DNA from: Planctomycetia bacterium
GTDB lineage: Bacteria > Planctomycetota > GCA-002687715
NCBI GenBank assembly: GCA_005790545.1
Contig: SXUL01000118.1
Coordinates: 121,160 to 185,159 of the forward strand
Direction: 5' to 3'
Length of the DNA stretch: 64,000 nt
Positions 9,328 through 19,140 of the stretch are shown here, piece after piece. The notes below the pieces were generated by a model. The model ran no database searches. It was given only the letters and a program-made list of their open reading frames with translations, and was not told the origin of the DNA. The position numbers and the translations under genes were made by a program. The first letter of the stretch is position 1, and the number at the start of each line of letters is the position of its first letter.

Positions 9328-10425
9328 TCAGAGAGTTCCGAGGCCGGAGAGGGTGCAACGGCGACACCCTTCGCGCAGATCGCCCGTGAGAAACTCGTGG
9401 CGCAACTGACGGTACTCCGGCCCGTTCCAGATGTCGCCGAAGCGCTGCTTGAAGATGTTGCCCATGAGCAGGTGCTCTTCGTGGCCGCGACAACAGGGAT
9501 ACACATTGCCGTTCGGGAGAATGCGCACATAGGACGCCAGTTGTCGGCAGAGCCCGGGAGCGCTTGTGAAGAATGCGTCCTGCAAGGCCATGACGACGGA
9601 AGGTGTTCCGAGCGCGGGTTCCATGCCCTTCCCCTCCACGCTGCGCTCCTCGTTCAATGCGAGATGCAGCCCGATGCCGAGCCTGCACGCTGCGGACTCC
9701 GCCGCCTCGAGGTGGAAGCGGATCTCTTCTTCCGTGTGGCACTCCTCCACGTGAAAACGCTGCGGGTCGGTGAAGAACGGCAGCATCTTCTGGATGCGCA
9801 CCATGGAGACGCCTTCCGCTGCTGCGAAGTGGATGAGCCCTGCGAGCGTGGTCAGATTCTGGCTCATGAGCACACACACGAGCGTGAGCCGGAATCGCTC
9901 CTCTTTCTGCAACGCGACGAGCCGGCGCAAGCCCTGCAACATCTTCGCGTGCGAGCCCCCCACACGGATGGACTCGTAGAGGCCTGGCAAATGCGAGTCG
10001 ATGGACACGTCCACCTTGTGCACGCGACCGCGGAGGCGCTCGATGTGCCTGTCGGTGATGAGATTGGCGTTGGTGATGAGATCGAGTTTGAGATCGTGCT
10101 CCTCGCACAGGTCGAGGATGCGATCGAAGTCCCCCATGGCGGGCTCGCTCGTCGCGGAAGGCGTCACCACGGAGGCCATGGGGAAGACCTCGCCGGCCAC
10201 TTCGGCGAGTTTGTCGCCATCGATGAACGAGAGGTCGGGCCGCTCGCACATCACGCAGTCGAGGTTGCACGCGTTGTTGGTGGAGATCTCCACGTGAAAG
10301 GGCCGCCCCCTCCACTCCGTGCGCTTGTGGAGGATGTCATCCGCCACAGCGATGGCGTTGGTGATCTCGGCAGCGCGCTTGTCCTCGAGACGCATGCGTC
10401 TCATGGGCGTGCTCTCCCCCGGCAT
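9328..10425 (-). CDS. Radical SAM / SPASM domain protein
   Basis: NACNLDCVMC (CxxxCxxC) cluster motif; C-terminal ILPNGNVYPCCRGH...CRRC SPASM-type cysteines. Confidence 0.88.
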   Translation of the reverse strand: MPGESTPMRRMRLEDKRAAEITNAIAVADDILHKRTEWRGRPFHVEISTNNACNLDCVMCERPDLSFIDGDKLAEVAGEVFPMASVVTPSATSEPAMGDFDRILDLCEEHDLKLDLITNANLITDRHIERLRGRVHKVDVSIDSHLPGLYESIRVGGSHAKMLQGLRRLVALQKEERFRLTLVCVLMSQNLTTLAGLIHFAAAEGVSMVRIQKMLPFFTDPQRFHVEECHTEEEIRFHLEAAESAACRLGIGLHLALNEERSVEGKGMEPALGTPSVVMALQDAFFTSAPGLCRQLASYVRILPNGNVYPCCRGHEEHLLMGNIFKQRFGDIWNGPEYRQLRHEFLTGDLREGCRRCTLSGLGTL

Positions 10426-10437
10426 CGCACGACCAGA

Positions 10438-10743
10438 TCAGGCCACGGCCGTGACATCCACCGCGCTGCGTGAGCGGTCGCGGTTGCGCGCCTTCTGGAC
10501 CTTTTCCATGTAAACCTCGAGAAAGCGCTGACACTGTGTCCTGGTGCCCGTGAAGATCGCGGCGTCCGCTCCCTCACGAAACACCTGGAAAATGCGTTTG
10601 CCCTCGAAGATGCACTCGAATCGAGTTTCCATCCCCATCCCCTTCGGAAGTTTGCCCTTTGCCCGGAGAAGACGCGGCCCCGCCGGCCTTGCAATCTTCC
10701 CCGTCCCTTTCCCTTGAGCGAACCCGTTCGCAACGATCGACAT
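10438..10743 (-). CDS. Small hypothetical protein (likely start MGMETRFEC... near 10638)
   Basis: ORF directly upstream of the radical SAM gene; METRFECIFEGKRIFQVFREGADAAIFTGTRTQCQRFLEVYMEKVQ. Confidence 0.5.
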   Translation of the reverse strand: MSIVANGFAQGKGTGKIARPAGPRLLRAKGKLPKGMGMETRFECIFEGKRIFQVFREGADAAIFTGTRTQCQRFLEVYMEKVQKARNRDRSRSAVDVTAVA

Positions 10744-10754
10744 GCCGCAATACC

Positions 10755-10786
10755 CAGTCCGTGGAGTGCAGGAGGAATACGGACTG
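10755..10786. other. Perfect 8-bp inverted repeat, 16-nt loop
   Basis: CAGTCCGT ggagtgcaggaggaat ACGGACTG; minus-strand loop carries CCTCC. Confidence 0.5.
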
Positions 10787-10901
10787 CTTACGGTGTCCTC
10801 ATGCTAGCGGCTCCGTGCAAGACCTGCCACAAAAAATCACGGACGGCACAAGTTCGTTCGCTCACCCTCGAAAGACGGCACCGAAACAGGGCTTCGGGGG
10901 A

Positions 10902-12896
10902 TCACGAAAAGACGCGCAGAACGCTTCCGTTGCTGAACAGGCCCGGCTTCCAAGCAGTGATGTGCCCTGTGAATGCCGAGGCCGCAACACTCAGGGGCGA
11001 TGCGAGGTAGAGACTGCCCGGGCCGCTGCGCCCCTGGAAGTTCCGGTTGATGGCGCTGATGGAGACCTGCTCCTTGGAACTGCTGACGCCCGGGCCGCAT
11101 CCGATACAGGCACCGCATCCTGCACCGATGAGCTTGACACCAGCCCGTTCGAAGAGAACCGTGTAGCCGAGATCTGCGGCGCGTTCTTCCACGGCCTTGG
11201 ACCCGCACTGGATGAAGAACTCGACCCCGGCCGCAACGCGCAACCCTGCGTCGAGTGCTTCTCGCGTCACGGCCGCGTAGAAATCGAGGTCCGTGTCCTT
11301 GCCCGCGGTGCAACTGCCGCCGTAGGCGATCTGGATGGGCACCTTGCCGAGGCTGCTGATGAAAGCGCCGTTGGTGGGATCGGACGGAACACCCGCCGCG
11401 GGATCGCCGGGCGTCGCCACCATGGGTTCGAGGGTCGCGAGATCGATGGAGTGCACACCGCCCTCATAGCGGGCGCCTGCATCCGCGCGAACAAGCAGCT
11501 TCCGGACCTCTGCCGCGTCGAGCCCGCGCCGTGTCGCGATCCATTCCACCGTCCGCGCATCGCCGTCGCAGATACCGGACTTCGCCGTGCACTCCGTCGC
11601 CATGTTTGCGAGCGTCGCGCGCTCATCCATGTCGAGCTGCTGCAGCCCAGGACCACCGAATTCCATCACCCGGTCGAGGGTGTCTCCCTTGGACGCGTGT
11701 TTCCAGAGAATCCAGAGGATCACGTCCTTCGCGGTGACACCGGGGCGGAGCGTGCCATGCAGTTCGAATCGGATGGACTCGGGCACCTTGATGGTGGTGA
11801 AGCCCGATTGAATGAGCGCTGCATATTCGGTGGCGCCGACTCCATAGGTGAGCGCGTTGTTGCCGCCGCCCATGCAGGTGTGGCTGTCCGTCGCCTGGAT
11901 GAAGGCGCCAGGATTGATGAACTGCTCGCGCGCCACTTGATGACAGATGCCCGGCGAGCGCCCGTCCACCGCAGACCAATCGCGCACCTGCGTGTGGCGC
12001 TGGAAGGCCCGCTGCATGTCGCGGAGGATCGCGATCTTCGCTGCAAAAGGCGCCATGCGTGGTACGCCATCCGCGTAGATGAGGTGATCCTCGAACACGG
12101 CAAAGTTCGTCGCATCCGCGATGCTGTAGTCGGCGCCGAATTCCTCCTCGAGGAAGGCATGCACCTGCGCCGTGGTGAATTCGTGGCTGTAGCCGCCATC
12201 GACCTTCACGAGCACCGCATCGCCCGGCTTCACGAAGGCGCCGCCTTGTCCGGCCACGAGGTGCCGAGCGATCACCTTCTCGGCCATGGTCATTGGACGC
12301 TCGGCGGTCGCGAGCTTCGGCAGCGTCACCTTGCCGGCCGCAAGCAGGCGACCGAAGGGGAACAACCCGCCTGCAAGAATGATGGCCTTCGTCACCGCAT
12401 CTTCGTCGGCCGCGAATTCCGTGAGCGCGATCTCTTCACCACGCTGCAGGCGCGCGAGCATGGCGTAGCTTCCCATGAGCACGCCTTGGTTGATGTTGTT
12501 CCGCGCGTGGATGGGCGCGAACGATGCGGCCACCGCGAGGCGGATGCCGCTCCACTTCTCCGCCTGCACCGCCGTCTCGCGGGATGATCCGGTGCCCTTG
12601 CGCTGGCCGGACACGATGACCTCGAAGTTCCCGTCCTTCAGGGCGTTGGCTGGAAAGAGGCGCTCGCCGCCGGGGGTGAGTCCGGCGTAGGCATTCACCG
12701 CGATGTCTGCAGGCCGCCAGTCGAAGCAGGCCCAGGCCGGCGTCATGGCGTCCGTGTTCACATCATCGAGAAGTTCATCGGGCTTCACATCCTCCATGCG
12801 GAGGTTGAGTTCGCCCTTGAGTTGACGACGGATGAGCTCCGGGTCGCGGGTGAGAAAGAGCACCCGCTTCTCCGGCGTGAGTCGGAAGGACTGCAT
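10902..12896 (-). CDS. Aconitase / isopropylmalate dehydratase superfamily hydro-lyase, swivel domain N-terminal to catalytic domain
   Basis: N-terminal swivel motif [40 protein letters not shown]; catalytic-domain motifs [46 protein letters not shown]. Confidence 0.88.
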   Translation of the reverse strand: MQSFRLTPEKRVLFLTRDPELIRRQLKGELNLRMEDVKPDELLDDVNTDAMTPAWACFDWRPADIAVNAYAGLTPGGERLFPANALKDGNFEVIVSGQRKGTGSSRETAVQAEKWSGIRLAVAASFAPIHARNNINQGVLMGSYAMLARLQRGEEIALTEFAADEDAVTKAIILAGGLFPFGRLLAAGKVTLPKLATAERPMTMAEKVIARHLVAGQGGAFVKPGDAVLVKVDGGYSHEFTTAQVHAFLEEEFGADYSIADATNFAVFEDHLIYADGVPRMAPFAAKIAILRDMQRAFQRHTQVRDWSAVDGRSPGICHQVAREQFINPGAFIQATDSHTCMGGGNNALTYGVGATEYAALIQSGFTTIKVPESIRFELHGTLRPGVTAKDVILWILWKHASKGDTLDRVMEFGGPGLQQLDMDERATLANMATECTAKSGICDGDARTVEWIATRRGLDAAEVRKLLVRADAGARYEGGVHSIDLATLEPMVATPGDPAAGVPSDPTNGAFISSLGKVPIQIAYGGSCTAGKDTDLDFYAAVTREALDAGLRVAAGVEFFIQCGSKAVEERAADLGYTVLFERAGVKLIGAGCGACIGCGPGVSSSKEQVSISAINRNFQGRSGPGSLYLASPLSVAASAFTGHITAWKPGLFSNGSVLRVFS

Positions 12897-12913
12897 CGAA
12901 GGACTCCGGATAC

Positions 12914-13771
12914 TCAGCGACCGACCCAGTTCGCTGGACGCTTCTCGAGGAAGGCCTGCATGCCTTCTTTCACATCCTCGCTGCCGCCCACGAGACCAAA
13001 GGTGTCGGCCTCCGACGCCATGGCGCGCTCGAGAGTCTGGCCTGCGCCGCGCACCACGAGATCGATGATGGCCGCGCGCGCCACGGGAGCCTTCTTCGCG
13101 AGCTTGCGTGCAAACTCCGTCGCGCCCTTCACGAGTTCGGTATCCGGCAAGACCCGGTTCACGAGCCCGATACGGTGCGCCTCAGCGGCGTTGATGGGAT
13201 CTCCAGAGAGGAGCATCTCGAGCGCACGGCCCTGCCCCACGAGGCGAGGCAGACGCTGGCTGCCCGCAAAACCCGGCACGATGCCGAGGTTGATCTCGGG
13301 CTGACCGAAGCTCGCCCCTTCCGCTGCAAAGCGGAGGTGGCAAGCCATGGTGAGCTCCATGCCACCACCGAACGCGAAACCGTTCACAGCGGCAATCGAG
13401 GGTTTCGAGAGCTGCTCCAGCATGCTGAACACGGCCTGCCCCAACTGCGAGTGCTGACGCATCTCGAGCGCGCTCAGGCTCACCATTTCGGCGATGTCAG
13501 CGCCGGCTGCGAAGGCCGGGCGCTTGGTCGCGGCGTTGCCGGTGATGACCAGCGCCCCCACGGACTCGTCGGCTTCAATGCCGGCGAGCGCCATGTGGAG
13601 TTCTGTCAGCACATCAGCGGAGAGGGCGTTGAGCTTGTCCGGGCGGTTCAGCGTGACGATGGCAACGCCGTCGTCCGGTTGCACCAACACCAGACCTTCC
13701 TGCACCGTGCAGTCATTTGTGCAACCGTCGTCGTCATGACCGCCACAGCACTCGTCGTGTTCGGAGCCCAT
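12914..13771 (-). CDS. Enoyl-CoA hydratase/isomerase family protein with Cys/His/Asp-rich N-terminus
   Basis: [66 protein letters not shown] crotonase motifs; ATG shares one base with the upstream TGA (TGATG). Confidence 0.92.
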   Translation of the reverse strand: MGSEHDECCGGHDDDGCTNDCTVQEGLVLVQPDDGVAIVTLNRPDKLNALSADVLTELHMALAGIEADESVGALVITGNAATKRPAFAAGADIAEMVSLSALEMRQHSQLGQAVFSMLEQLSKPSIAAVNGFAFGGGMELTMACHLRFAAEGASFGQPEINLGIVPGFAGSQRLPRLVGQGRALEMLLSGDPINAAEAHRIGLVNRVLPDTELVKGATEFARKLAKKAPVARAAIIDLVVRGAGQTLERAMASEADTFGLVGGSEDVKEGMQAFLEKRPANWVGR

Positions 13772-14592
13772 CACTTGCCCTTCGTGGCCTTCTTGCGGCC
13801 AGCCGTTTTCTTTGCCGCGGGCTTCTTGGCCGCGGGCTTCTTCGACACAGCCTTCTTCGCAGCGCTCTTCTTGAGCGCAGGCTTCTTCGAGACAGGCTTC
13901 TTCGAGACAGCCTTCTTCGCCGCAGCCTTCGTGGCCGCTGGCTTCTTGGTGACCGGGCTCGTGACCGCCTTGGTCACAGCAGCCGTCGCAGCCGGTGTCG
14001 CAACGGGCTTCTCCACGAGAGGTTTGGTTGCCACCGGCTTCTCTGCCACCGGGTTCACCGCGACAGGAATTGGTGCAGCCGCCGCGCTCGCCTCAGGCGT
14101 TGCCGGGGCGCTCGTCTTCACTTTTTTTTTGAGACCCGGCATGGTCGCGCTGATCATGCGGATTTCCTCGAGGGGATTGTCCCGGCGATCACGCGGTGCC
14201 GAGGCGATCTTGTCGCACACTTCCATGCCGACCATCACCTTGCCGAAGGCGGAGTAGCTGCCGTTCAAATGTCCGGCGTCTGCGACACAGATGAAGAACT
14301 GGCTGCCCGCGGAATTCGGATGCGCGCTGCGGGCCATGCCCACCACGCCGCGTGTGAAGGGCGTCTTGTTGAACTCGTGGTCGACCTTCCAGCCAGGTCC
14401 GCCCGTACCGGTGCCGTTCGGGCAGCCGGTCTGGATCATGAAGCCCGGGATGACCCGGTGAAAGACGAGGTTGTCGTAGAACTTCATGTCCACGAGCTTC
14501 TCGAAGTTCGCCACGTGCCGCGGCGCGCGGTCAGGCCAGAGCTCGAGCTCGAGCCGACCCATACTCGTTTCGATGATGACTTGTGAATTCAT
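13771..14592 (-). CDS. Cyclophilin-type peptidyl-prolyl isomerase with Lys/Ala/Pro-rich H1-like C-terminal tail
   Basis: FHRVIPGFMIQTGCPNGTGTGGPG, GMARSAHPNSAGSQFFICVAD; tail KKPAATKAAAKKAVSKKPVSKKPALKKSAAKKAVSKKPAAKKPAAKKTAGRKKATKGK. Confidence 0.93.
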   Translation of the reverse strand: MNSQVIIETSMGRLELELWPDRAPRHVANFEKLVDMKFYDNLVFHRVIPGFMIQTGCPNGTGTGGPGWKVDHEFNKTPFTRGVVGMARSAHPNSAGSQFFICVADAGHLNGSYSAFGKVMVGMEVCDKIASAPRDRRDNPLEEIRMISATMPGLKKKVKTSAPATPEASAAAAPIPVAVNPVAEKPVATKPLVEKPVATPAATAAVTKAVTSPVTKKPAATKAAAKKAVSKKPVSKKPALKKSAAKKAVSKKPAAKKPAAKKTAGRKKATKGK

Positions 14593-14612
14593 GAATCGCT
14601 CCCGTTGTTCAA

Positions 14613-15563
14613 TCAGACCTTCTTCAGTTCCGCGGGCTTGAAGTCCTTGGGTAGTTCCACCACGGCCTTCAAGACCTTCACCGGCTTGATGGCACGCTCG
14701 CGCTCGGCGGGCGCTGCCACAATCCGGTCCACCACTTCGAGTCCGTCCAGCACGCGCCCGAAGGCTGCGTACTTGCCGTTGAGATGAGCTGCATCCGCGA
14801 CGCAGATGAAGAACTGGCTGCCAGCGGAATGGGGTTCGGAGCGGCGTGCCATGCCGAGGACGCCGCGCTGGAATTCTCCACCGGTCACTTCATCGGGGAT
14901 CTTGTAGCCCGCGTCGCCGGTGCCGTCGCCCTTGGGGCATCCACCCTGGATCATGAAGCCGGGAATGGTGCGGTGGAACACCGTGCCGTCATAGAACCCC
15001 GCGCGCACCAGGCTGACGATGTTCGCGACGTGGTTCGGAGCCTTGTCAGGCCAGAGTTCCAGCGTGACAGGGCCCGCGTCGGTCTCGAGGGTCAGCGTTG
15101 GCCGCGCGCCATCGAGAATGGAGAGGCTTGCCTCGTTGCTGCGCACGTCCTTCAAGGCGCCAGCGCGTCCCACCCACTGCAACGTGCAGGGACCAGGCAT
15201 GGCGCTCGCACTCTCGGGAAGCTTCACCGTGAATTTGAGGCTGAAACTCTCGCCGGGCTGCAGTGCAGACCACGAGCCTTCGGGGGACTTGCTCACCAAT
15301 TCCGCCCACTGGCCTTTGCGCTCGGGGCCATCCATGCGGCCTGCGACGAGCACACATTTCGGCGCGACCAATTGCGCGCGGGACAGCGCGGCCACAGGCT
15401 TGGTGCCGCTGTTGGTGACCGTGAGCAGGAGCTCAGCACTCTGGTGTCCGAAAATCGCTGCGCGCAGCGGCTTCAGCTCCACCTTGACGCCATCCTCACC
15501 CTGCGCCGCCAATGGCAGGGCCGGGAAGAGGGTGACCAGCAACAGCCAGGCAACGTGCTTCAT
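14613..15563 (-). CDS. Secreted cyclophilin-type peptidyl-prolyl isomerase with extra N-terminal domain
   Basis: Signal peptide MKHVAWLLLVTLFPALPLAAQ; VFHRTIPGFMIQGGCPKGDGTGDAGY, GMARRSEPHSAGSQFFICVAD. Confidence 0.9.
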   Translation of the reverse strand: MKHVAWLLLVTLFPALPLAAQGEDGVKVELKPLRAAIFGHQSAELLLTVTNSGTKPVAALSRAQLVAPKCVLVAGRMDGPERKGQWAELVSKSPEGSWSALQPGESFSLKFTVKLPESASAMPGPCTLQWVGRAGALKDVRSNEASLSILDGARPTLTLETDAGPVTLELWPDKAPNHVANIVSLVRAGFYDGTVFHRTIPGFMIQGGCPKGDGTGDAGYKIPDEVTGGEFQRGVLGMARRSEPHSAGSQFFICVADAAHLNGKYAAFGRVLDGLEVVDRIVAAPAERERAIKPVKVLKAVVELPKDFKPAELKKV

Positions 15564-16741
15564 GATGCAGTTCTCCTGAACGCGACGGCGAGTCCCATGC
15601 CGCCGCTGATGCAAAGGGTCGCGAGCCCGAGCGAGGCATTCCTGCGCCGGAGTTCGTGCAGCAGGGTGACCACGATACGCGCGCCCGTGGCGCCGATGGG
15701 GTGGCCAAGCGCAATCGCCCCGCCGTTCACGTTCATGCGCTCCGGGTCGAGGTGCAATTCGCGATCGCACGCGATGGCCTGCGCAGCGAAGGCCTCATTC
15801 AATTCCACGAGATCGAAAGCTCCGAGACGCAGTCCGCTCGCAGCTTCGAGGCGGCGCACCGCGGGCACAGGGCCGAGCCCCATGAGCTTCGGATCGATGG
15901 CTGCCTGCGCAGAGGCCTCAACCACTGCGAGGACGGGCAGTCCGCGCCGTGTCGCTTCCTCCTCTGTCATCAGCAGCAGCGCCGCCGCGCCATCGGTGAT
16001 GCCCGAGGCGTTCCCCGCACTCACGGTGCCAGCGACGGGATCGAAGGCCGCGGGCAGCAATCCGAGTTTCGCCGCCGTGACGTCACCGCGCACCTGTTCG
16101 TCGAGACACACATTCGCCGTGCCGGTCTTTGCAGCCACGGGTACGGCGACGATTTCTTCGGCGAGACGCGCTGCCGCAGCGGCCGCCTTCGCGTGCGAGC
16201 GCGCGGCAAACTCATCCTGCTCTGCCCGCGAGATCTCGTAGCGCCGGGCGAGAGTCTCGGCGGTCTCGCCCATGAGTTGCCCTGCCAGCGGACAGTGAAA
16301 GCCGTCTTGGTACATGGCATCCACCATCTTGCCGTGACCGAGGCGGTAGCCGAGCCGCGCCTGCGGAAGCAGGAAGGGCACGCGCGTCATGCTCTCCATG
16401 CCGCCGGCGAGTGCGATGGTCGCGGCCCCGCTGGTGATGGATCGCGCCGCGAGAATGACGGACTGCAGCCCGGAGCCACAGGCCATGTTGAGCGTGCTGG
16501 CAGGTACGTTTTCTGCGCAGCCGGCACGCAGCACGGCCTGGCGCGCCGGGTTGGGGCCGAGCCCCGCCTGCCGTGCGCAGCCGATCCAGGCCTCGTCCAC
16601 CTCCGCAGGCCCGACACCGGAAGCGCCAAGCACGGCTTTCCCGGCATGGGACCAGAGGTCCACTGCGCTCAAGTCCTTGAACTGCCCGAGGAATTTGCCG
16701 ATGGGCGTCCGGAAGGCATGGGTAACGACGGCGCGGGGCAT
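15560..16741 (-). CDS. Acetyl-CoA C-acyltransferase (thiolase)
   Basis: MPRAVVTHAFRTPIGKF; LNMACGSGLQSV active-site Cys; NVNGGAIALGHPIGATGAR; LCISGGMGLAVAF. Confidence 0.93.
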   Translation of the reverse strand: MPRAVVTHAFRTPIGKFLGQFKDLSAVDLWSHAGKAVLGASGVGPAEVDEAWIGCARQAGLGPNPARQAVLRAGCAENVPASTLNMACGSGLQSVILAARSITSGAATIALAGGMESMTRVPFLLPQARLGYRLGHGKMVDAMYQDGFHCPLAGQLMGETAETLARRYEISRAEQDEFAARSHAKAAAAAARLAEEIVAVPVAAKTGTANVCLDEQVRGDVTAAKLGLLPAAFDPVAGTVSAGNASGITDGAAALLLMTEEEATRRGLPVLAVVEASAQAAIDPKLMGLGPVPAVRRLEAASGLRLGAFDLVELNEAFAAQAIACDRELHLDPERMNVNGGAIALGHPIGATGARIVVTLLHELRRRNASLGLATLCISGGMGLAVAFRRTAS

Positions 16742-16839
16742 CGGGTGCTTTTCCAGTGAACCCCGTTTCAACTGGGGCGTCGGACGGTAACAATTGGCCT
16801 CGCTCCCTGCGAGCTGCTTCCATTCGGCCGCCTCAACCC

Positions 16840-18144
16840 ATGCGCACCACCTTCTTCATGTTGCCGCGCCTCGCGCTCTGTCTTGCCGCATGCGCCGTGG
16901 CTCTGACAGGACAAGAGGAACTCCGGCTGGTGGCTTCCGACGGCCAGCCTCTGGCCGCCACGTTGACGCGACCGGCGAAAGAAAGCGTGCTGCAGGGGGC
17001 CGTGGTGCTCTTGCCCATGCTCGGCTCCAGCAAGGCGGCCTTCGCAACGCTGGTTCCCCGCCTTGCGGCCCGGGGCTTCATGACCCTCGCCCTTGATCCC
17101 CGAGGACACGGCGGCTCCGCCACGGACGCGCAGGGCCAGCGCATTCCGCTTCCGCGTGCTGCGGCGGTGGGGCATCCGGCGTCCCAGTTCGATCTCGATG
17201 TGCAGGCCGCCCTGCTGCACCTGAAATCCCTCGGCGTCGCTGAGAGCCGCTGCGTTCTGCTCGGCGCCGAACTCGGTGCCAGCGCAGCCCTCCGCAGCGC
17301 GCGCACGAATCCGGCCAAGGTCGGGGCGTTGGTCCTCCTCTCGCCGCTGAAGGCTCTTTGCGGGCTCACACCCCTCGATGACGCGCGGCAACTTGCGGGA
17401 ACGCGCTGCTTGATCGTGGCCGCCGAGGAAGAGGCCGCCCTCGGCGCGCGCGAACTGAAGGACATCCTCGGAGCCGCGACGGAACTCCGCACACTGAGCG
17501 AGAAGGGCGTCCTCGGAACACGCATGTTCGGCAAGGTGGAGAATCTCGAAGACGACCTCGTGCGCTGGATCGAGAGCGCATTGCAGCGCGATGTGGTCCT
17601 CGACATCCCGCTCGTCCGCGGGCTCGTGCTCGACGGTGAGCTCGGCGCCACGGAAGACGAAGGCGCAACCATCGTGCACGTGCCGCTGGCCGGTGCCGCG
17701 CGCCCGGCGCGCATTCGCATCGCCCGCAACCGGACGCGGCTCGTGATCGGCGCGGAGATCCCGGAACGCTTCCTGCTCCACAACAGTTTCACCCTGCTCA
17801 TCGACGGCAGTGGCACCGGTCCCGCGGCACCGGATGCGCGCTGTTTGCGCTGCACTCTGAAGCCCGAGGGAGGGAGGGCGGCACTCGAACTCTCCCGCGG
17901 TGCAGCCGGGGCATGGAAGCCGGAAGCCTCGCAGGATCTGCTGGGCAGCGTGCGCACCAACCAGCCGGACGCATGGAGCGCGGAGCTGTCGCTGCCGCTC
18001 GAGACCATCGGTGTGAAAGAGGGCGCGGAACTCCGCATTGCCTTCGTCATCCACGGCCAGAAGAAGGATGCTGTCACTGGGCATCCCGCCGGCAGCGACG
18101 TGGACGTCATGCCGCGCAAGTGGCTGCGAGCGAAGGTTCGCTGA
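16840..18144 (+). CDS. Secreted alpha/beta-hydrolase-like protein with additional C-terminal beta domain
   Basis: Signal peptide MRTTFFMLPRLALCLAACAVALTG; GAVVLLPMLGSSKAAFATLVPRLAARGFMTLALDPRGHGGS. Confidence 0.75.
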   Translation: MRTTFFMLPRLALCLAACAVALTGQEELRLVASDGQPLAATLTRPAKESVLQGAVVLLPMLGSSKAAFATLVPRLAARGFMTLALDPRGHGGSATDAQGQRIPLPRAAAVGHPASQFDLDVQAALLHLKSLGVAESRCVLLGAELGASAALRSARTNPAKVGALVLLSPLKALCGLTPLDDARQLAGTRCLIVAAEEEAALGARELKDILGAATELRTLSEKGVLGTRMFGKVENLEDDLVRWIESALQRDVVLDIPLVRGLVLDGELGATEDEGATIVHVPLAGAARPARIRIARNRTRLVIGAEIPERFLLHNSFTLLIDGSGTGPAAPDARCLRCTLKPEGGRAALELSRGAAGAWKPEASQDLLGSVRTNQPDAWSAELSLPLETIGVKEGAELRIAFVIHGQKKDAVTGHPAGSDVDVMPRKWLRAKVR

Positions 18145-18145
18145 C

Positions 18146-19084
18146 ATGGCGGAAATGGAGGTCGTGCTCCTTGGAACCAGCAGCGCGGTGCCCACCGCGC
18201 GCCGCGGACTCTCGTCGGTCGCGCTCATCCGCGATGGTGAGTCGTTCCTGTTCGACTGCGGCGAAGGCACGCAGATGAAGCTCATCAAGGCGGCATTCCC
18301 GCGCCGCAAGTTCCATCACATCTTCATCACACATCTGCACGGCGATCACATCTTCGGGCTCGGTGGACTGATCTCGACCCTGAATCTCGGCGAGCGCGAG
18401 ATCCCGCTCACCATCCACGGGCCGGTGGGCATCGCGCGCTTCGTGCGATTCCTGGTCAGCTTCCCGCGCCCGGCCCGGCTTGGTTTCGAGCTCCACTTCA
18501 ATGAATGGGAGCCGGACTTCGAAGGCGTGGTGCTGGAATCCGAGGACTGGCTGGTGCGCGCGGCACCGCTGAAGCACACCCTGCATGCCACCGGCTTCCG
18601 CTTCGAGGAGCGCGATCTGCCGGGCCGTTTCGACGCGAGCAAGGCCGACGGGCTTGGCGTGCCGTTCGGACCGGAGCGGGGCCGCTTGCAGCGCGGAGAA
18701 AGCGTCATGCTCGCGGACGGTCGCGTCATCGCACCGGAGGAACTGGTGGGCCCGGCACGCCGCGGGCGCTCATTTGCGTACTGCACGGACACGGCACCTT
18801 GCGCCGGAGCCATGGCGCTCGCGCGCGCTGCGGATCTCCTCGTGCATGAAGCCACCTACGGTGACGATCTGCAGGAAATGGCGCGCGCGCGGTTGCACAG
18901 CACCATTCGCGAGGCCGCCACCATCGCCCGCAACGCCGGTGTGCGCCAATTCGTCGCGACGCACTTCTCAACACGCTACGATGGTCCGCTTCTCGAAGAG
19001 CTGCGCGTCCAGGGCGAGAGCGTCTTCCCGGGCATGCTCATGGCGCGGGACCTCCTGCGTATCGAGCTTCCGCCCGTGCCTTGA
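18146..19084 (+). CDS. rnz: Ribonuclease Z (metallo-beta-lactamase fold)
   Basis: MEVVLLGTSSAVPTARRGLSS; FDCGEGTQMKLIKA; FITHLHGDHIFGLGGL; CTDT; HSTIREAATIA; ATHFSTRY. Confidence 0.9.
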   Translation: MAEMEVVLLGTSSAVPTARRGLSSVALIRDGESFLFDCGEGTQMKLIKAAFPRRKFHHIFITHLHGDHIFGLGGLISTLNLGEREIPLTIHGPVGIARFVRFLVSFPRPARLGFELHFNEWEPDFEGVVLESEDWLVRAAPLKHTLHATGFRFEERDLPGRFDASKADGLGVPFGPERGRLQRGESVMLADGRVIAPEELVGPARRGRSFAYCTDTAPCAGAMALARAADLLVHEATYGDDLQEMARARLHSTIREAATIARNAGVRQFVATHFSTRYDGPLLEELRVQGESVFPGMLMARDLLRIELPPVP

Positions 19085-19140
19085 TCCCGGCCAGTGCCAC
19101 GAGCGCAAGACGCACCTAGAATGGGCGCGGAGGCTCGACC

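Noticed and set aside
10659-12587. 642-aa plus-strand ORF
   Set aside because: Antisense to the aconitase-superfamily gene; no recognisable motifs.
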